DNA of 64,000 nt from Myxococcales bacterium (lineage in GTDB: Bacteria; Myxococcota_A; Polyangia; Haliangiales; Haliangiaceae), in assembly GCA_016706545.1 (NCBI GenBank), contig JADJJK010000016.1, positions 1 to 64,000 on the forward strand. The letters are read 5' to 3'. The notes under the pieces are model-generated. The model was not told where the DNA came from and ran no database searches. It was given only the letters and a program-made list of their open reading frames with translations. A program made the position numbers and the translations under genes. Of the stretch, positions 8,783 through 17,000 are shown piece by piece; positions within the stretch are counted from its first letter, which is position 1, and each line of letters begins with the position of its first letter.

Positions 8783-9547
8783 ATGGATCGACCTGCACGG
8801 GTTGCCGGGAAAGTGGCCATCGTCACCGGCGCGGCATCAGGGATTGGCCACGCCTGCGCGCGCCAGCTCGCGCACGAGGGCGCGCTGGTTGTGCTGGCAG
8901 ATCGCAACGTCGAACGCGGCCAGGCCGCGGCGGAGGAGCTCGGCGCGCCGCATCGATTCGCCCAGCTCGAGGTCACCGACGAGGAAGGCTGGACGCGCCT
9001 GGTCGACGAGGTCGTCGCGCGAGCTGGCCGGCTCGACATCCTGGTCAACGGCGCGGGCATCGGGCTGCGCGGCAGCATCGAGACCGCGACCCTGGCCGAC
9101 CTGCGTCAGATGTGGGCGGTCAATGTCGAGGGCGTGTTCCTCGGCTGCCGCGCGGCCTTCGCGGTGATGAAGGCGCAGGGGTCCGGCTCGCTCATCAACC
9201 TGTCGTCGATCGCGGGCATCGTGGGCGACGCGGACCTCGCCGGCTACTGCGCCAGCAAGGGCGCGGTGCGCATGCTGTCAAAGTCGATCGCGCTGTCGGG
9301 GGCCAAGGTGGGCGTGCGCTGCAACTCGGTCCACCCGTCCTTCATCGACACGCCGATGGTCGAAGAGCTCGCCCGGCAGTGGGGCGGCTCGCCCAAGATC
9401 CGCGAACGCCTGGCGCAAGCTGCGCCGATGGGGCGGCTTGGCACCGCGCAGGAGGTCGCCCATCTGGTGGTGTTCCTGGCGTCCGATGAGTCGGCGTTCA
9501 TCACCGGCGCCGAGCTGACGATCGACGGCGGCCTGAGCGCGCGCTGA
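8783..9547 (+). CDS. Short-chain dehydrogenase/reductase (SDR)
   Basis: A classical SDR of about 254 residues. It has the NAD(P)-binding TGAASGIG motif near residue 16, an NGAG motif, catalytic Ser in NLSSIAG, YCASK (Tyr and Lys of the catalytic tetrad), and a C-terminal GAELTIDGG loop. An Asp after the second strand (VVLADRN) favours NAD(H). It resembles cyclopentanol or 3-beta-hydroxysteroid dehydrogenases, but the substrate cannot be told. An alternative ATG lies at 8771; 8783 gives the more usual N-terminus. Transcribed away from the GST gene and convergent with the DUF4388/Roadblock operon. Confidence 0.9.
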   Translation: MDRPARVAGKVAIVTGAASGIGHACARQLAHEGALVVLADRNVERGQAAAEELGAPHRFAQLEVTDEEGWTRLVDEVVARAGRLDILVNGAGIGLRGSIETATLADLRQMWAVNVEGVFLGCRAAFAVMKAQGSGSLINLSSIAGIVGDADLAGYCASKGAVRMLSKSIALSGAKVGVRCNSVHPSFIDTPMVEELARQWGGSPKIRERLAQAAPMGRLGTAQEVAHLVVFLASDESAFITGAELTIDGGLSAR

Positions 9548-9612
9548 GCCCGCGCTGAGCGCACCCTGAGCGCGCCCTGAGCGCACGCCGCGCGCACCTG
9601 AGCGCACGCCGA
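9541..9612. repeat. CTGAGCGCAC-type tandem repeat at the end of the SDR gene
   Basis: About seven degenerate 9-11-base units built on (C)TGAGCGC. They begin in the last codons of the SDR gene and fill most of the gap to the end of the convergent operon. The core is the same GAGCGC as in the 3931 array. Confidence 0.7.
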
Positions 9613-9657
9613 ACCCACAGGCGTCGGCGCTGCGGAGGCGCCGGGCCGCGGCCAGGC

Positions 9658-10455
9658 CTACTCTGGTTGCTCGACGTTCCAGGTCGCCAGGCCCGACGAC
9701 ACTCGCAACATCAGGCGCCGCTGGACCTCTTCGCTTGGGCTCACCGCGAGCCCGAGCACGCCCCCCACCCGCCACACCACCCAGCCACCGTCGGCGCCGC
9801 GACCCGCGATGTAGCCGTGGGACGCGAGATGGCAGAGGCTCTCGATCCGTAAGACCCAGGTCAGCCAGGCGCGCATCTCCGCCCAGTTCACGGGCGCGAC
9901 CGAGGCGGCCAGCGGCAGCCTGGTCGCGGCGTGGATGAGCAGGCCTGCGGCCTCCCCAGCCAGCAGCTCCTCCAGCGAGGTCTCGAGTCCCTCCGCGCCC
10001 ATGCCCTTGATCATGGCCACGCAGGAGCTCACGGTCTGGGTCAAGCTGATGGTGGTCTCCGGCGAGTAGCCAGAGCCCTGGTGCGGAACCCACTCGCACT
10101 GATACACGCCCGCCTTGACCAGCGACAGGATGCTGCGGCAGGTGTGCTCGCGCAACGCGGAGGTGAGCTGGTCGTTGGTGATCCAGCCCTCTTCCACCAG
10201 GGCGGCGCCGAAGGGCTTGTGGGTCTCGCGGCACGAGCGCACGACCTGCTCGATCGCCGCGTGATCCACGCCGTAGCGCCGCTCGATCTCGTCGGTGAGC
10301 CGGCCGCTCAGCGAATGATTGGCCCAGCACACCCTGCCCCCTTCCATCAGCACCACGCCCTCGTGGCCATCCCCGGTGCGCACCCGCCACGCGCCGGTCG
10401 CTGGAGCTGGCGGATCTGCCAGCCGGGCGAACATGGTGAAAAGGCCCATCCTCAT
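9658..10455 (-). CDS. DUF4388/PATAN-like protein, last gene of the Roadblock-V4R operon
   Basis: 265 residues without signal peptide or membrane segment. The first 130 residues resemble the PATAN/DUF4388 pattern: a strand pair ending EGVVLMEGGRVCWANH, a helical GRLTDEIERRYG stretch, then FGAALVEEGWITNDQLTSALREH and a closing YQCEWVPH strand. The rest has no recognised domain. It overlaps the preceding gene by four bases, so translation is coupled. It probably acts with the Roadblock and V4R proteins as a cytoplasmic regulator. PATAN-type domains in other bacteria join response-regulator complexes, but no direct evidence of that is visible here. Confidence 0.7.
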   Translation of the reverse strand: MRMGLFTMFARLADPPAPATGAWRVRTGDGHEGVVLMEGGRVCWANHSLSGRLTDEIERRYGVDHAAIEQVVRSCRETHKPFGAALVEEGWITNDQLTSALREHTCRSILSLVKAGVYQCEWVPHQGSGYSPETTISLTQTVSSCVAMIKGMGAEGLETSLEELLAGEAAGLLIHAATRLPLAASVAPVNWAEMRAWLTWVLRIESLCHLASHGYIAGRGADGGWVVWRVGGVLGLAVSPSEEVQRRLMLRVSSGLATWNVEQPE

Positions 10456-10787
10456 CCGCCCACCCTCGAGGCCGCCACGCGAGCGTGGACCAGCGACACG
10501 CCAAGGCCAGCGCGCTGCAGATCGATCACCACCGCGACCACGCCGCCCACCCGCTCTGCCACCAGCAGCAGCGCGTTGGGCAGGCGCACCAGCACCTCGG
10601 AGGTGACCGTGGGGCCTTCGTACAGCAAGGCCGGAACCGCCTCGCCGATCTGGCCCCAGTCAGCCAACCCCGAGGCCGAAGGCTCGCCGCTCTGCGCCAC
10701 CAGCTCCAGCGGGGAGCCCTGAAACAGCGCAAGTCCAGTGCAATGAGGAGTTGCGGCACGCGCCGCATCTAGATCAGGAGACGTCAT
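10452..10787 (-). CDS. Small Roadblock/LC7-like protein
   Basis: 111 residues with the secondary-structure pattern of the Roadblock/longin-type fold: a first strand ALFQGSPLELVAQSG, a long helix region, then paired strands around EVLVRLPNALLLVAERVGGVVAVVID and a final helix GVSLVHARVAA. MglB and Ragulator-type proteins share this pattern and act as GTPase regulators or scaffold dimers. No MglA-like GTPase is present in the window. It overlaps both neighbours by four bases (ATGA), a sign of a single translationally coupled operon. The assignment is by pattern only and would need a profile or structure comparison. Confidence 0.6.
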   Translation of the reverse strand: MTSPDLDAARAATPHCTGLALFQGSPLELVAQSGEPSASGLADWGQIGEAVPALLYEGPTVTSEVLVRLPNALLLVAERVGGVVAVVIDLQRAGLGVSLVHARVAASRVGG

Positions 10788-11137
10788 ATACGGCGAAGCG
10801 CGTAGACCAGGTGCTGAAATAGCCGCTCTGCCACAAACCTGCGCTGCTCTTCGGGGACGGTATAGTGAACGCGGATCTGCACCCGTCCGCTCGCGGCGAC
10901 GAAGATGATCTCATCGCCGCGAGGGCTGACCAGGCGGGTCAGGCCTTTGACGGCAGCTTGCTGCTGCGTCAGGTCGAAGGTCAGCATCTGCGCCACCAGC
11001 GCTGGCCAGTTTAGCTGAGACGGCAGATCGCAACGCCAGGCCATCGAGCGGATGCAGGTGACCTCCCGAGAGAGCTCCAGGCTCATTCGCATGGGACCCG
11101 TTCCTGAGGCTACCGGCGGTGGGGCTTCCGACATCAT
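10784..11137 (-). CDS. Small conserved-context protein of the Roadblock-V4R operon, unknown function
   Basis: 117 residues, not recognised. It has no signal peptide or membrane segment. The mid and C-terminal part alternates strands and helices (GDEIIFVAASGRVQIRVHYTVP, then an amphipathic RRFVAERLFQHLVYALRRI helix), compatible with another small alpha/beta adaptor fold. Two ATGs stand in tandem at 11137 and 11134, with GAGG just upstream. The gene follows the V4R gene by four bases and overlaps the next gene by four. Its tight coupling implies a role with the other operon products. Confidence 0.55.
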   Translation of the reverse strand: MMSEAPPPVASGTGPMRMSLELSREVTCIRSMAWRCDLPSQLNWPALVAQMLTFDLTQQQAAVKGLTRLVSPRGDEIIFVAASGRVQIRVHYTVPEEQRRFVAERLFQHLVYALRRI

Positions 11138-11141
11138 GACC

Positions 11142-12395
11142 TCACATGGCGTCTACGACGTACTCCGAGATCGAGTCACCGCGCATCAAGCACTTGGTCT
11201 GCTCGACACGATAACGCGGCTTGGCGCGGAACAGATCGACATAGTAGTCGTTGCTGAGCTGCGGCCGCTCCTTCCACTTGACGACCTCGGCCAGCACCAT
11301 CATCGCCTGCGCGGCGCCCTGGATGAAGTACGATCGCGGCTTCTTGGCCAGGCCGTACCGGCTCCGATAGAACGGCACCTCGTAGTTGCTGGTGCATTGC
11401 AGCACCAGCCGCTTGCGCGGCTCATACTCGTTCACCAGCCAGTGGCCAAAGCCCAGGCCGCGCGCGATGGACGTGCAGAACGAGATGACATCCGAGGACA
11501 CCCCGGTCGGCGGCCCCACCAGGCCCTCCCATTCAGGCGAGAGCAGCACGTTGCCGAAGGTGAAGAACACGCAAGCCTGGCCGGCTTGCTGCATCAGCGC
11601 CTCGATGGCGGGCACGCTGGAGGGCGCGGTGCGCTCCGCGCGATGCACCGTCTCGTAGATCGTCTCGTTGTAGTACCCGGGCAGGTGAGCGGTCACGAAC
11701 ACGTTGAAGGCAGCGATGAGGCCGCGCTCATCCCCCTGCACTCCGCTCATGAACTCCACCAGGCCCTGCGAGATCGCGACGATCCGATCTTCATCGACCC
11801 CGCGCACGGGCGGGACCACGTACCGGCGCACCGCCATCTCATCGACGGGCGGCAGCGGGGGATGGCCCATCGCGGGGGTCAGATCGAACTCACACTCCGC
11901 GTCTCGCGTGGCGACGCACTTGCGCTCTGTCACCGCGATGGCATCAGAGGGCAAGCCAAACGCCAGCTCGGTGGCCGCGGCGGCAAAGCCTGCTGCCACC
12001 GCATCGGCGGGCTCGACTCGCTTGACGCGAGCGCCGTACTTCTCCCGCCACGCATAGCCGTAGTGAAGAGAAGCCGAGCGAGCGCGGCCGCCGCCAGCGC
12101 CAACGTCCAGGTGCAGCTTGCCCTGCCCCATCCACTGGAACAGCTCCGAGGCCAAGGCGATCCGCTCCACCGGGGTGGTGGCGCCTGAGCGCTCGTACAC
12201 CGCGCTCAGCAGATCGCGAAATGCGTTGTGCGCGGCAGCGGTGCGGATCCGAGCGCCCTCGTCTTCGCCAAGGGCGTCATCGATGGTCTGATCGTGGAAG
12301 AGGTTGTAGTGGTGGCAGTGATAGATATACGGAATCTCTGCGAGGAACGAGAGGCTCTGTTCGGCGAATAGCCCTCTTAGGTCTCCAATGGCCAT
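11142..12395 (-). CDS. Tandem V4R-domain protein
   Basis: 417 residues, cytoplasmic. The N-terminus has an unusual histidine-rich IPYIYHCHHYN stretch. Two V4R-like repeats can be seen. The first, residues about 85-200, ends in ERKCVATRDAECEF. Its Glu-x2-Cys-x7-Cys spacing equals that of zinc ligands in the V4R sensor domain of phenol-responsive regulators such as MopR, though the fourth ligand Cys is absent. The second, residues about 300-415, keeps the overall pattern (FYRSRYG, YFIQGAA, EQTKC) but not the metal ligands. V4R domains bind small hydrophobic molecules or metals and share their fold with the TRAPP subunit Bet3. An AAGGAA ribosome site precedes the ATG. Its place among Roadblock genes suggests that it senses a ligand or bridges subunits. 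Confidence 0.7.
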   Translation of the reverse strand: MAIGDLRGLFAEQSLSFLAEIPYIYHCHHYNLFHDQTIDDALGEDEGARIRTAAAHNAFRDLLSAVYERSGATTPVERIALASELFQWMGQGKLHLDVGAGGGRARSASLHYGYAWREKYGARVKRVEPADAVAAGFAAAATELAFGLPSDAIAVTERKCVATRDAECEFDLTPAMGHPPLPPVDEMAVRRYVVPPVRGVDEDRIVAISQGLVEFMSGVQGDERGLIAAFNVFVTAHLPGYYNETIYETVHRAERTAPSSVPAIEALMQQAGQACVFFTFGNVLLSPEWEGLVGPPTGVSSDVISFCTSIARGLGFGHWLVNEYEPRKRLVLQCTSNYEVPFYRSRYGLAKKPRSYFIQGAAQAMMVLAEVVKWKERPQLSNDYYVDLFRAKPRYRVEQTKCLMRGDSISEYVVDAM

Positions 12396-12407
12396 ATCAT
12401 GTTCCTT

Positions 12408-12983
12408 TCAGAGGCTTAGCTGATTCACGCCAAGGATTTTGCACGCGGTCTCTTCGAGCCGCCGGATCTGGTCGGCCGAGAGGTTACCCGGCGCCTTCAG
12501 CTCATCGATAGAGATGCCCGAGCGCAGCGATACACGCAGCGTGACCGCGTGCGGATCTGGGGCGTACCGATCGAGGAACTCCATGATGCGCAGTCCGCGC
12601 GGCCGATCCTCGGCTTGCACGCGGGGCAACGCCTGGTTGACTCGCTCGAGCAAGCGCTTGAGGTGCAAGCGCACCATGCCCAGCGGGGCCGTGCGCTCGA
12701 AGACGCAGCCGCAGACGAAGTCCGTGGAGAGCTCACGGAGCACCACCAGCGACTCCGCCGACTCGATCGTGACCTGCATCTCGCTCGACCAAGATCCCAG
12801 CGCCTTGAGGCCCTGCCGATTGGCTCGCACGAGGTCACCGAAATACGACGCCACGTCTTCCGCACTCCAGCTCGTGCCTTCACGCACCCAGGAAGAGAAC
12901 AGAAGGGCGTCAGGCATCGCAGTGACGAAGATTCCGATTAGCTGCGGAACCTCCGTGACTGCCTGTTCGAGGTAGCGATCCAT
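12408..12983 (-). CDS. Roadblock/LC7-like protein with C-terminal extension
   Basis: 191 residues. Residues 1-115 follow a Roadblock/LC7-like pattern: IGIFVTAMPDALLFSSWV, a helix (AEDVASYFGDLVRANRQGL), MQVTIESAESLVVLREL, FVCGCVFERTAPLGMVRLHL, then a helix ending in NQALP. The C-terminal 70 residues are basic and mixed, with no known domain. The ATG at 12983 is chosen over a TTG one codon upstream because AGGAG is well placed. It overlaps the stop codon of the preceding gene by one base (TGATG), indicating coupled translation. A dimerising scaffold or GTPase regulator is the family expectation. Confidence 0.65.
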   Translation of the reverse strand: MDRYLEQAVTEVPQLIGIFVTAMPDALLFSSWVREGTSWSAEDVASYFGDLVRANRQGLKALGSWSSEMQVTIESAESLVVLRELSTDFVCGCVFERTAPLGMVRLHLKRLLERVNQALPRVQAEDRPRGLRIMEFLDRYAPDPHAVTLRVSLRSGISIDELKAPGNLSADQIRRLEETACKILGVNQLSL

Positions 12984-13597
12984 CAAGTTGATTCTCCTTG
13001 AGACGTTTCTCCGTGAAAGGCGCTCTCGACGGCAGCGCTCAGAGCCGAAAGAAACTCGAGGGGGAGCGTGTCATCGGTGACCACGCCGATCCCAAAGCGC
13101 CCCCAGCGGGTCTCTACTTCCACCACATGGAGCACCGCGGAGCTCATCTTGAGGGACAGCCAGCCGCCGCTGTCGCGCATCAATGAGCGCACGGACGCCA
13201 GCATGAGCAAGATCGAGGACGCCGCCGCGATGTGGCTCTGCTCCGCGCCGAGGTGCTCGACGACCGGCAACCCGTTGTCATCGGCGATGAAGGCCGCACG
13301 ACAGTCCACGCAGCTCTCGATCCAGCTCACCAGCGCCTGCAAGCGCTCATCGAGTTGCTGCGAGTCCGAGTGGAACGGTGGGTAGTGGGGCCTTGCGGCC
13401 ACCACCACCGCCGCGGCCACCGCCACCGGCGGCGGAGCGGCCGGCGCAGGGGTGGAGGCGCGCGCCGGCGCGGCGCGGCGCGCTGGCGGAGCCATGATCG
13501 AAGCCGCCGGATCCTGTGGCGCTCGCTGCGTCGCCGCCGCGAGCAACACATCCCACCGGCTGCGATCAATCCAGGAGATGGATCGGTTGGTCGTCAT
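12983..13597 (-). CDS. Roadblock/LC7-like protein with Pro/Ala-rich N-terminus
   Basis: 204 residues. The first 75 residues are a low-complexity Pro/Ala linker; the remaining 125 follow the Roadblock pattern (CRAAFIADDNGLPVVEHLG, AASSILLMLASVRSLM, LSLKMSSAVLHVVEVETRWGRFGIGVVTDD, final helix). The DDNGLPV motif matches the D-x-GLP/DGLPV turn common in Roadblock proteins. The gene starts 32 bases inside the end of the ParA-type gene, so it is translated from within it. The disordered N-terminus could tether the domain to the ATPase. Confidence 0.7.
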   Translation of the reverse strand: MTTNRSISWIDRSRWDVLLAAATQRAPQDPAASIMAPPARRAAPARASTPAPAAPPPVAVAAAVVVAARPHYPPFHSDSQQLDERLQALVSWIESCVDCRAAFIADDNGLPVVEHLGAEQSHIAAASSILLMLASVRSLMRDSGGWLSLKMSSAVLHVVEVETRWGRFGIGVVTDDTLPLEFLSALSAAVESAFHGETSQGEST

Positions 13598-14369
13598 CAG
13601 TGGTCTCCGTCAATCCGAGGCGAGGCTCGAGCTCAGCGACAATGCGATCGAATACCGCACTCACCGGCGGCGGTCTCTTCCTCAATAGCCCGACCGGCAC
13701 TCCCTGCACGCTCGCCTGCAGGAGCTCTTGATCTCGAGGCACGATGGTGTCCAGCACCAGCTTCTCCGGGAACAGGGACCACGCCTCCTGCGAGACGGAC
13801 AGCGAGGTCTCGTCGCGCATGCGCGCCATGGTCAGCACCACCGCGCTGAGCTTGGCGCGCGCCCCCTGCTCGCGCAGGTGCGCTAGCACCTCCATGAGCT
13901 GGCCCACCACACGGATCGCGAGCGGCTCCGTCTGAATGGGCATCAGGACATCGGAGGCATATGACATCACGCCGTACGTGGGGCCCGACAGGCCCGCTGG
14001 CGTGTCGATGATGGCGACTTCGTACTCGTCTTCGAGCGGGCCAAAGGCGCGCGCGATCACGTCCGGATCTGCCATGTCGGCGGACCAGGAAGACAACCGC
14101 TGCCAAGGAGGTTGCCCCACCGGCAGGATGGAGAGGTTGGGGTTGCGAGTCTGAATGATCACTCGGTTCGCCGGCTCGCCGGCCACCAGGTCCACCAGGC
14201 CGATGGCGTCCTTGGTCTTGCCCGCGAGGGAATGGCCAATGCCCCCTTGCGGATCGGTGTCGATGAGCAGCGTCTTCTTGCCGAGCTGCGCAAACGCGAA
14301 CGCCAAATTCAAGCTCAGCGTGGTTTTTCCAACTCCGCCCTTGGGACTCACGATAGCAAGCGAGATCAT
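13566..14369 (-). CDS. ParA/MinD-type ATPase
   Basis: 267 residues. Deviant Walker A KGGVGKTT at residues 10-17, Walker A' DTDPQGG near 38-44 and Walker B IIDTPAG near 122 identify a ParA/MinD/CpsD-superfamily ATPase, which dimerises on ATP and positions cargo on DNA or membrane. There is no MinD-like C-terminal amphipathic helix; the last residues are acidic. No parB gene or parS-like site is next to it, so chromosome partitioning is unlikely. It overlaps the upstream DUF4388 gene by four bases and the downstream Roadblock gene by 32. Inference: it positions or cycles the Roadblock/V4R complex. Confidence 0.92.
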   Translation of the reverse strand: MISLAIVSPKGGVGKTTLSLNLAFAFAQLGKKTLLIDTDPQGGIGHSLAGKTKDAIGLVDLVAGEPANRVIIQTRNPNLSILPVGQPPWQRLSSWSADMADPDVIARAFGPLEDEYEVAIIDTPAGLSGPTYGVMSYASDVLMPIQTEPLAIRVVGQLMEVLAHLREQGARAKLSAVVLTMARMRDETSLSVSQEAWSLFPEKLVLDTIVPRDQELLQASVQGVPVGLLRKRPPPVSAVFDRIVAELEPRLGLTETTDDDQPIHLLD

Positions 14370-15190
14370 GGAGACTTCTTTCGTCGGATGCGTTCGAGGT
14401 TCTGCAGCGCGCGCTTGTCACCCGGACGAAGCTCCAGACATTTTTGCAGCAGAGCCTCTGCGCGCGCCAGATCTCGACGCAAGTAACACGCCGTCGCCTC
14501 CTGCAAGAGATTCGTCACGTCGTCGTGACTGCCACCATCGCTCGGTGCCACATCCGCATCCTTCATTACCTCAACTGCACGCAATGCCGGCTCGACTGCC
14601 GGCTCGGCAGGCACCTGGGTCAGGACCGGAGGTGCAGGAGACGCAGGCACGGAGATAGGCACCTGCCGCCCGGTGTCCGAGGAGCGCCGCGGCGTGCTCG
14701 GCATGAACCCCATGGGGGCCACCGACGGGCCCTCGATGGCTGAGAAGTCCAGCTCGCCGCTGCCCTCGCGCAGCATCGTCGCTCCCCCGGCGCCGCCGCC
14801 TGCCGCCCCGGTGTGCGTGGGCGAAGGAAACGGGATGACTCGACCTGCGGTGGCCGCCGCGGTCTGGACCGCGCGCGCCGCCTCGTCCTGCTGCCTGGCC
14901 GCTTCCATGAGCAGCTCCTGCCACGAATACGCGGTGAGCGTGGCGTCGGAGGCAGACATGTCCTGGGCCTCGTTCACCTTGTATCGACCTCGGCGCAGGC
15001 TCACCAGCCGAAAGAACGCCGCCTCTCCCCAGGTGCCGAAGCCAAAACAGCGGTCCACCTGGCCGTTGCGGATGGCGATCACTCCAAGCTGCGTCGGCCC
15101 GTCGAACAGATGAATGTCTCGGCTATATCCGCCGAGACAGATCATCTGCAGCAGGTCGGGAATCGACAACAGACTCAGATCTCCTTCCAT
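14366..15190 (-). CDS. DUF4388 protein with C-terminal TPR, first gene of the operon
   Basis: 274 residues. The N-terminal 85 residues fit DUF4388/PATAN well: MEGDLSLLSIPDLLQMI, LGVIAIRNGQVDRCFGFGTWGEAAFFRLVSLRRGRYKV. A long Pro/Ala-rich linker (about residues 95-200) leads to one or two TPR-like helices (ACYLRRDLARAEALLQKCLELRPGDKRALQNLERI). GAGAGGGAG immediately before the ATG is a strong ribosome site. The gene follows a 1-kb gap and so should be promoter-proximal. Its four-base overlap with the ParA-type gene argues for a shared complex. The TPR end could bind a partner. Confidence 0.8.
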   Translation of the reverse strand: MEGDLSLLSIPDLLQMICLGGYSRDIHLFDGPTQLGVIAIRNGQVDRCFGFGTWGEAAFFRLVSLRRGRYKVNEAQDMSASDATLTAYSWQELLMEAARQQDEAARAVQTAAATAGRVIPFPSPTHTGAAGGGAGGATMLREGSGELDFSAIEGPSVAPMGFMPSTPRRSSDTGRQVPISVPASPAPPVLTQVPAEPAVEPALRAVEVMKDADVAPSDGGSHDDVTNLLQEATACYLRRDLARAEALLQKCLELRPGDKRALQNLERIRRKKSP

Positions 15191-16174
15191 GACTCCCTCT
15201 CACTTTCCAGAGTTACGGATCCCCGCCGCGACCACCGCTTGCTCGATCTTGCGCATCTCGCGCTGACTTTTCCGGCTCCCCACCCCACCAGCGATCACCC
15301 GAATCTGCACATCCACACCAAGTTCATCGCAGTTCGTTTTGGTACGGCAAGACTCTCAGAAGAGCCCCATCGCTGCAACAAGTCCTCTCACTAGTTTCTC
15401 GTGCCGCGTCGCATCCTCTCCGTCGCTGACGATCGTCGTGCCGCGTACTTCGAAGGAGTACATGCAACGACACAATTGCTCAATCTTCGACGAAGAATCG
15501 ATAGAAAGGAGCTCCGTGCTGCGATGCCTCACATTGATCACATCAGCGACACTTCGGCGGCGCGAAGACCTTGGCTCACGTGAACGCAGAACGCCTACAC
15601 TGGCACTTATCGAAGTAAGCGATGTTCGCGACGGGACCTCGAGTCCACCACCAAACCAAAAGGTATGGAGAAGCTGGTGGGACGAGACGCGGCCAGACGC
15701 TCGAGGGAGCGTCACCAAGTGGGAGGATTCGAGCACGACTCAACCGTGGCCTGCCTCACCAAACGCAGCCTGCTGCCTGGTCATAATGGGCTGTGGATCA
15801 CATTTTTCAGTGAACTACGGCTTTCATTACAGTTCTATGAAAACGCCGATCCAGCGTAGCAGGTCGCTTGGCGCTCGACGGGATCTCAGGCTGCGCAGGC
15901 GCCGCGCCGTCAGGAGTGGAGCAGAGCAGGAGCAGAGCACGACCAGAGCACGACCAGAGCACGACCAGAGCACGAGCCTGGATCGACACCGGGATCTCCT
16001 GCAGAGCGCAATCCAGAGATTCGCTGTGCGGGCAAGGAGGACCGCTGGCGCCGCAGGTGGCGCGGTCCCATCGCGCAGCCCTGCGCGGCGCTACCGGCGA
16101 GTGGAAGAGATCGCTCGAAGGCCGCGCCAACAGCCACGAACGAGCTGAGAACTGCTCCGAACGGCTTCGAACAA
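15191..16174. other. Long intergenic region upstream of the DUF4388 operon
   Basis: Almost 1 kb with no convincing gene. Base composition from about 15210 to 15860 is visibly less GC-rich than the flanks. A 126-codon open frame at 15356-15736 (minus) has no ribosome site or coding-like codon use and was not accepted. The operon promoter should lie near 15200-15450, but no clear -35/-10 or -24/-12 pair was found. The right part holds an 11-base tandem repeat and leads to the end of the LPMO-like gene. Confidence 0.55.
15935..15978. repeat. 11-bp tandem repeat GAGCACGACCA
   Basis: Three exact 11-base units at 15935-15967, followed by a partial fourth. A related GAGCAG stretch precedes it from about 15918. 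The repeat is noncoding and near the end of the LPMO-like gene. Confidence 0.8.
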
Positions 16175-16900
16175 CTACGACCGGCGGCGACGACGGCGGC
16201 CCAGCAGGGCCCCAAGCAGCGCCAGCACCGCGACCCCGCCGCTCTTGCCCGTGGCCACGCTGCAGCCACCCTGGGCGGTGCGCCCGTCGGAGGGGAAGCC
16301 TGGCGCATCGACGCCAGCGTCGACCATCGGGCTCGCGTCAGGCGTGGTCGGCGCCGCGTTGCTGAGGATGAGGTCTGCGCAGTTGAAGTAGATATCGTCA
16401 CTCAGCGCGTCGGCCGTATAAGGCGCCTTGTCGCTCATGAACTGCGTGAACTGCAGCGTGCAGTTGTTGCACTCGATGTTTGGCAGGGTGACGTCAGCCA
16501 TCTGCGTGGTCCCGACGACACCGTCGGCGATCCGGTCCAGCAAGATGATCGACCCGCTCGGCGTATCGGTCTGCCCGGTGCGGTTCTCGGTGGGGAATCC
16601 GCCGTTGCCCACTGGAGGAGGGATATAGAAGATCTCCCCGTTGGGCTGAAACGAGATGCGATACCAGCCTGGATGCGAGATGGTCTCTCGCCACATGACG
16701 CGAATCGTCTGGCCGGGGCGGAAGGTCGTGATGCGCCCGGGGTTGGCAGCGCGGCTGTAGCCGACCGTGCCGCAGTGCTGGTCCTTCTGATCGCCGGTGG
16801 GATTGTCCGTCCGCGACTTGGGCTGCAGCATGTGGATGTGCGCGCTCGCCACGGTGGGGGCGGCGACGAGGAGGCAAACGGCCAGGCCTAGGCGATTCAT
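16175..16900 (-). CDS. LPMO-like secreted protein with MYXO-CTERM tail
   Basis: 241 residues. The signal peptide ends AHA-type (…TVASA) directly before HIHMLQPKSR, so the mature protein would begin with histidine, as lytic polysaccharide monooxygenases do to form the copper histidine brace. A second His candidate is in ISHPGWYRI. Four Cys (DQHCG, ECNNC and FNCAD) could form disulfides. The tail is a Thr/Pro/Asp linker followed by GGCSVATG, a hydrophobic segment and six Arg, the MYXO-CTERM sorting signal. It resembles the myxobacterial 'SCE4755-type' monooxygenase-like family, recalled from memory. The ATG at 16900 is used rather than an upstream TTG because it opens the signal peptide. Enzyme activity is inferred, not shown. 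Confidence 0.8.
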   Translation of the reverse strand: MNRLGLAVCLLVAAPTVASAHIHMLQPKSRTDNPTGDQKDQHCGTVGYSRAANPGRITTFRPGQTIRVMWRETISHPGWYRISFQPNGEIFYIPPPVGNGGFPTENRTGQTDTPSGSIILLDRIADGVVGTTQMADVTLPNIECNNCTLQFTQFMSDKAPYTADALSDDIYFNCADLILSNAAPTTPDASPMVDAGVDAPGFPSDGRTAQGGCSVATGKSGGVAVLALLGALLGRRRRRRS

Positions 16901-17000
16901 GGCAGGAGGGAAATGCAAGGAAGATTCCAATGGCGTGTTCGTGATTCCAATTGGTTAAGACACGCCAGGCCGTCCCTTGCCCTTCGAGCCAGCACGTCTT

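Noticed and set aside
13566..14369. Chromosome-partitioning ParA
   Set aside because: No ParB gene or parS-like site nearby, and the operon partners are Roadblock/V4R proteins; only the ATPase family can be claimed.
15356..15736. A possible 126-codon gene on the minus strand in the 1-kb gap
   Set aside because: No ribosome site, no recognised domain and no GC-rich third-position bias; left as noncoding.
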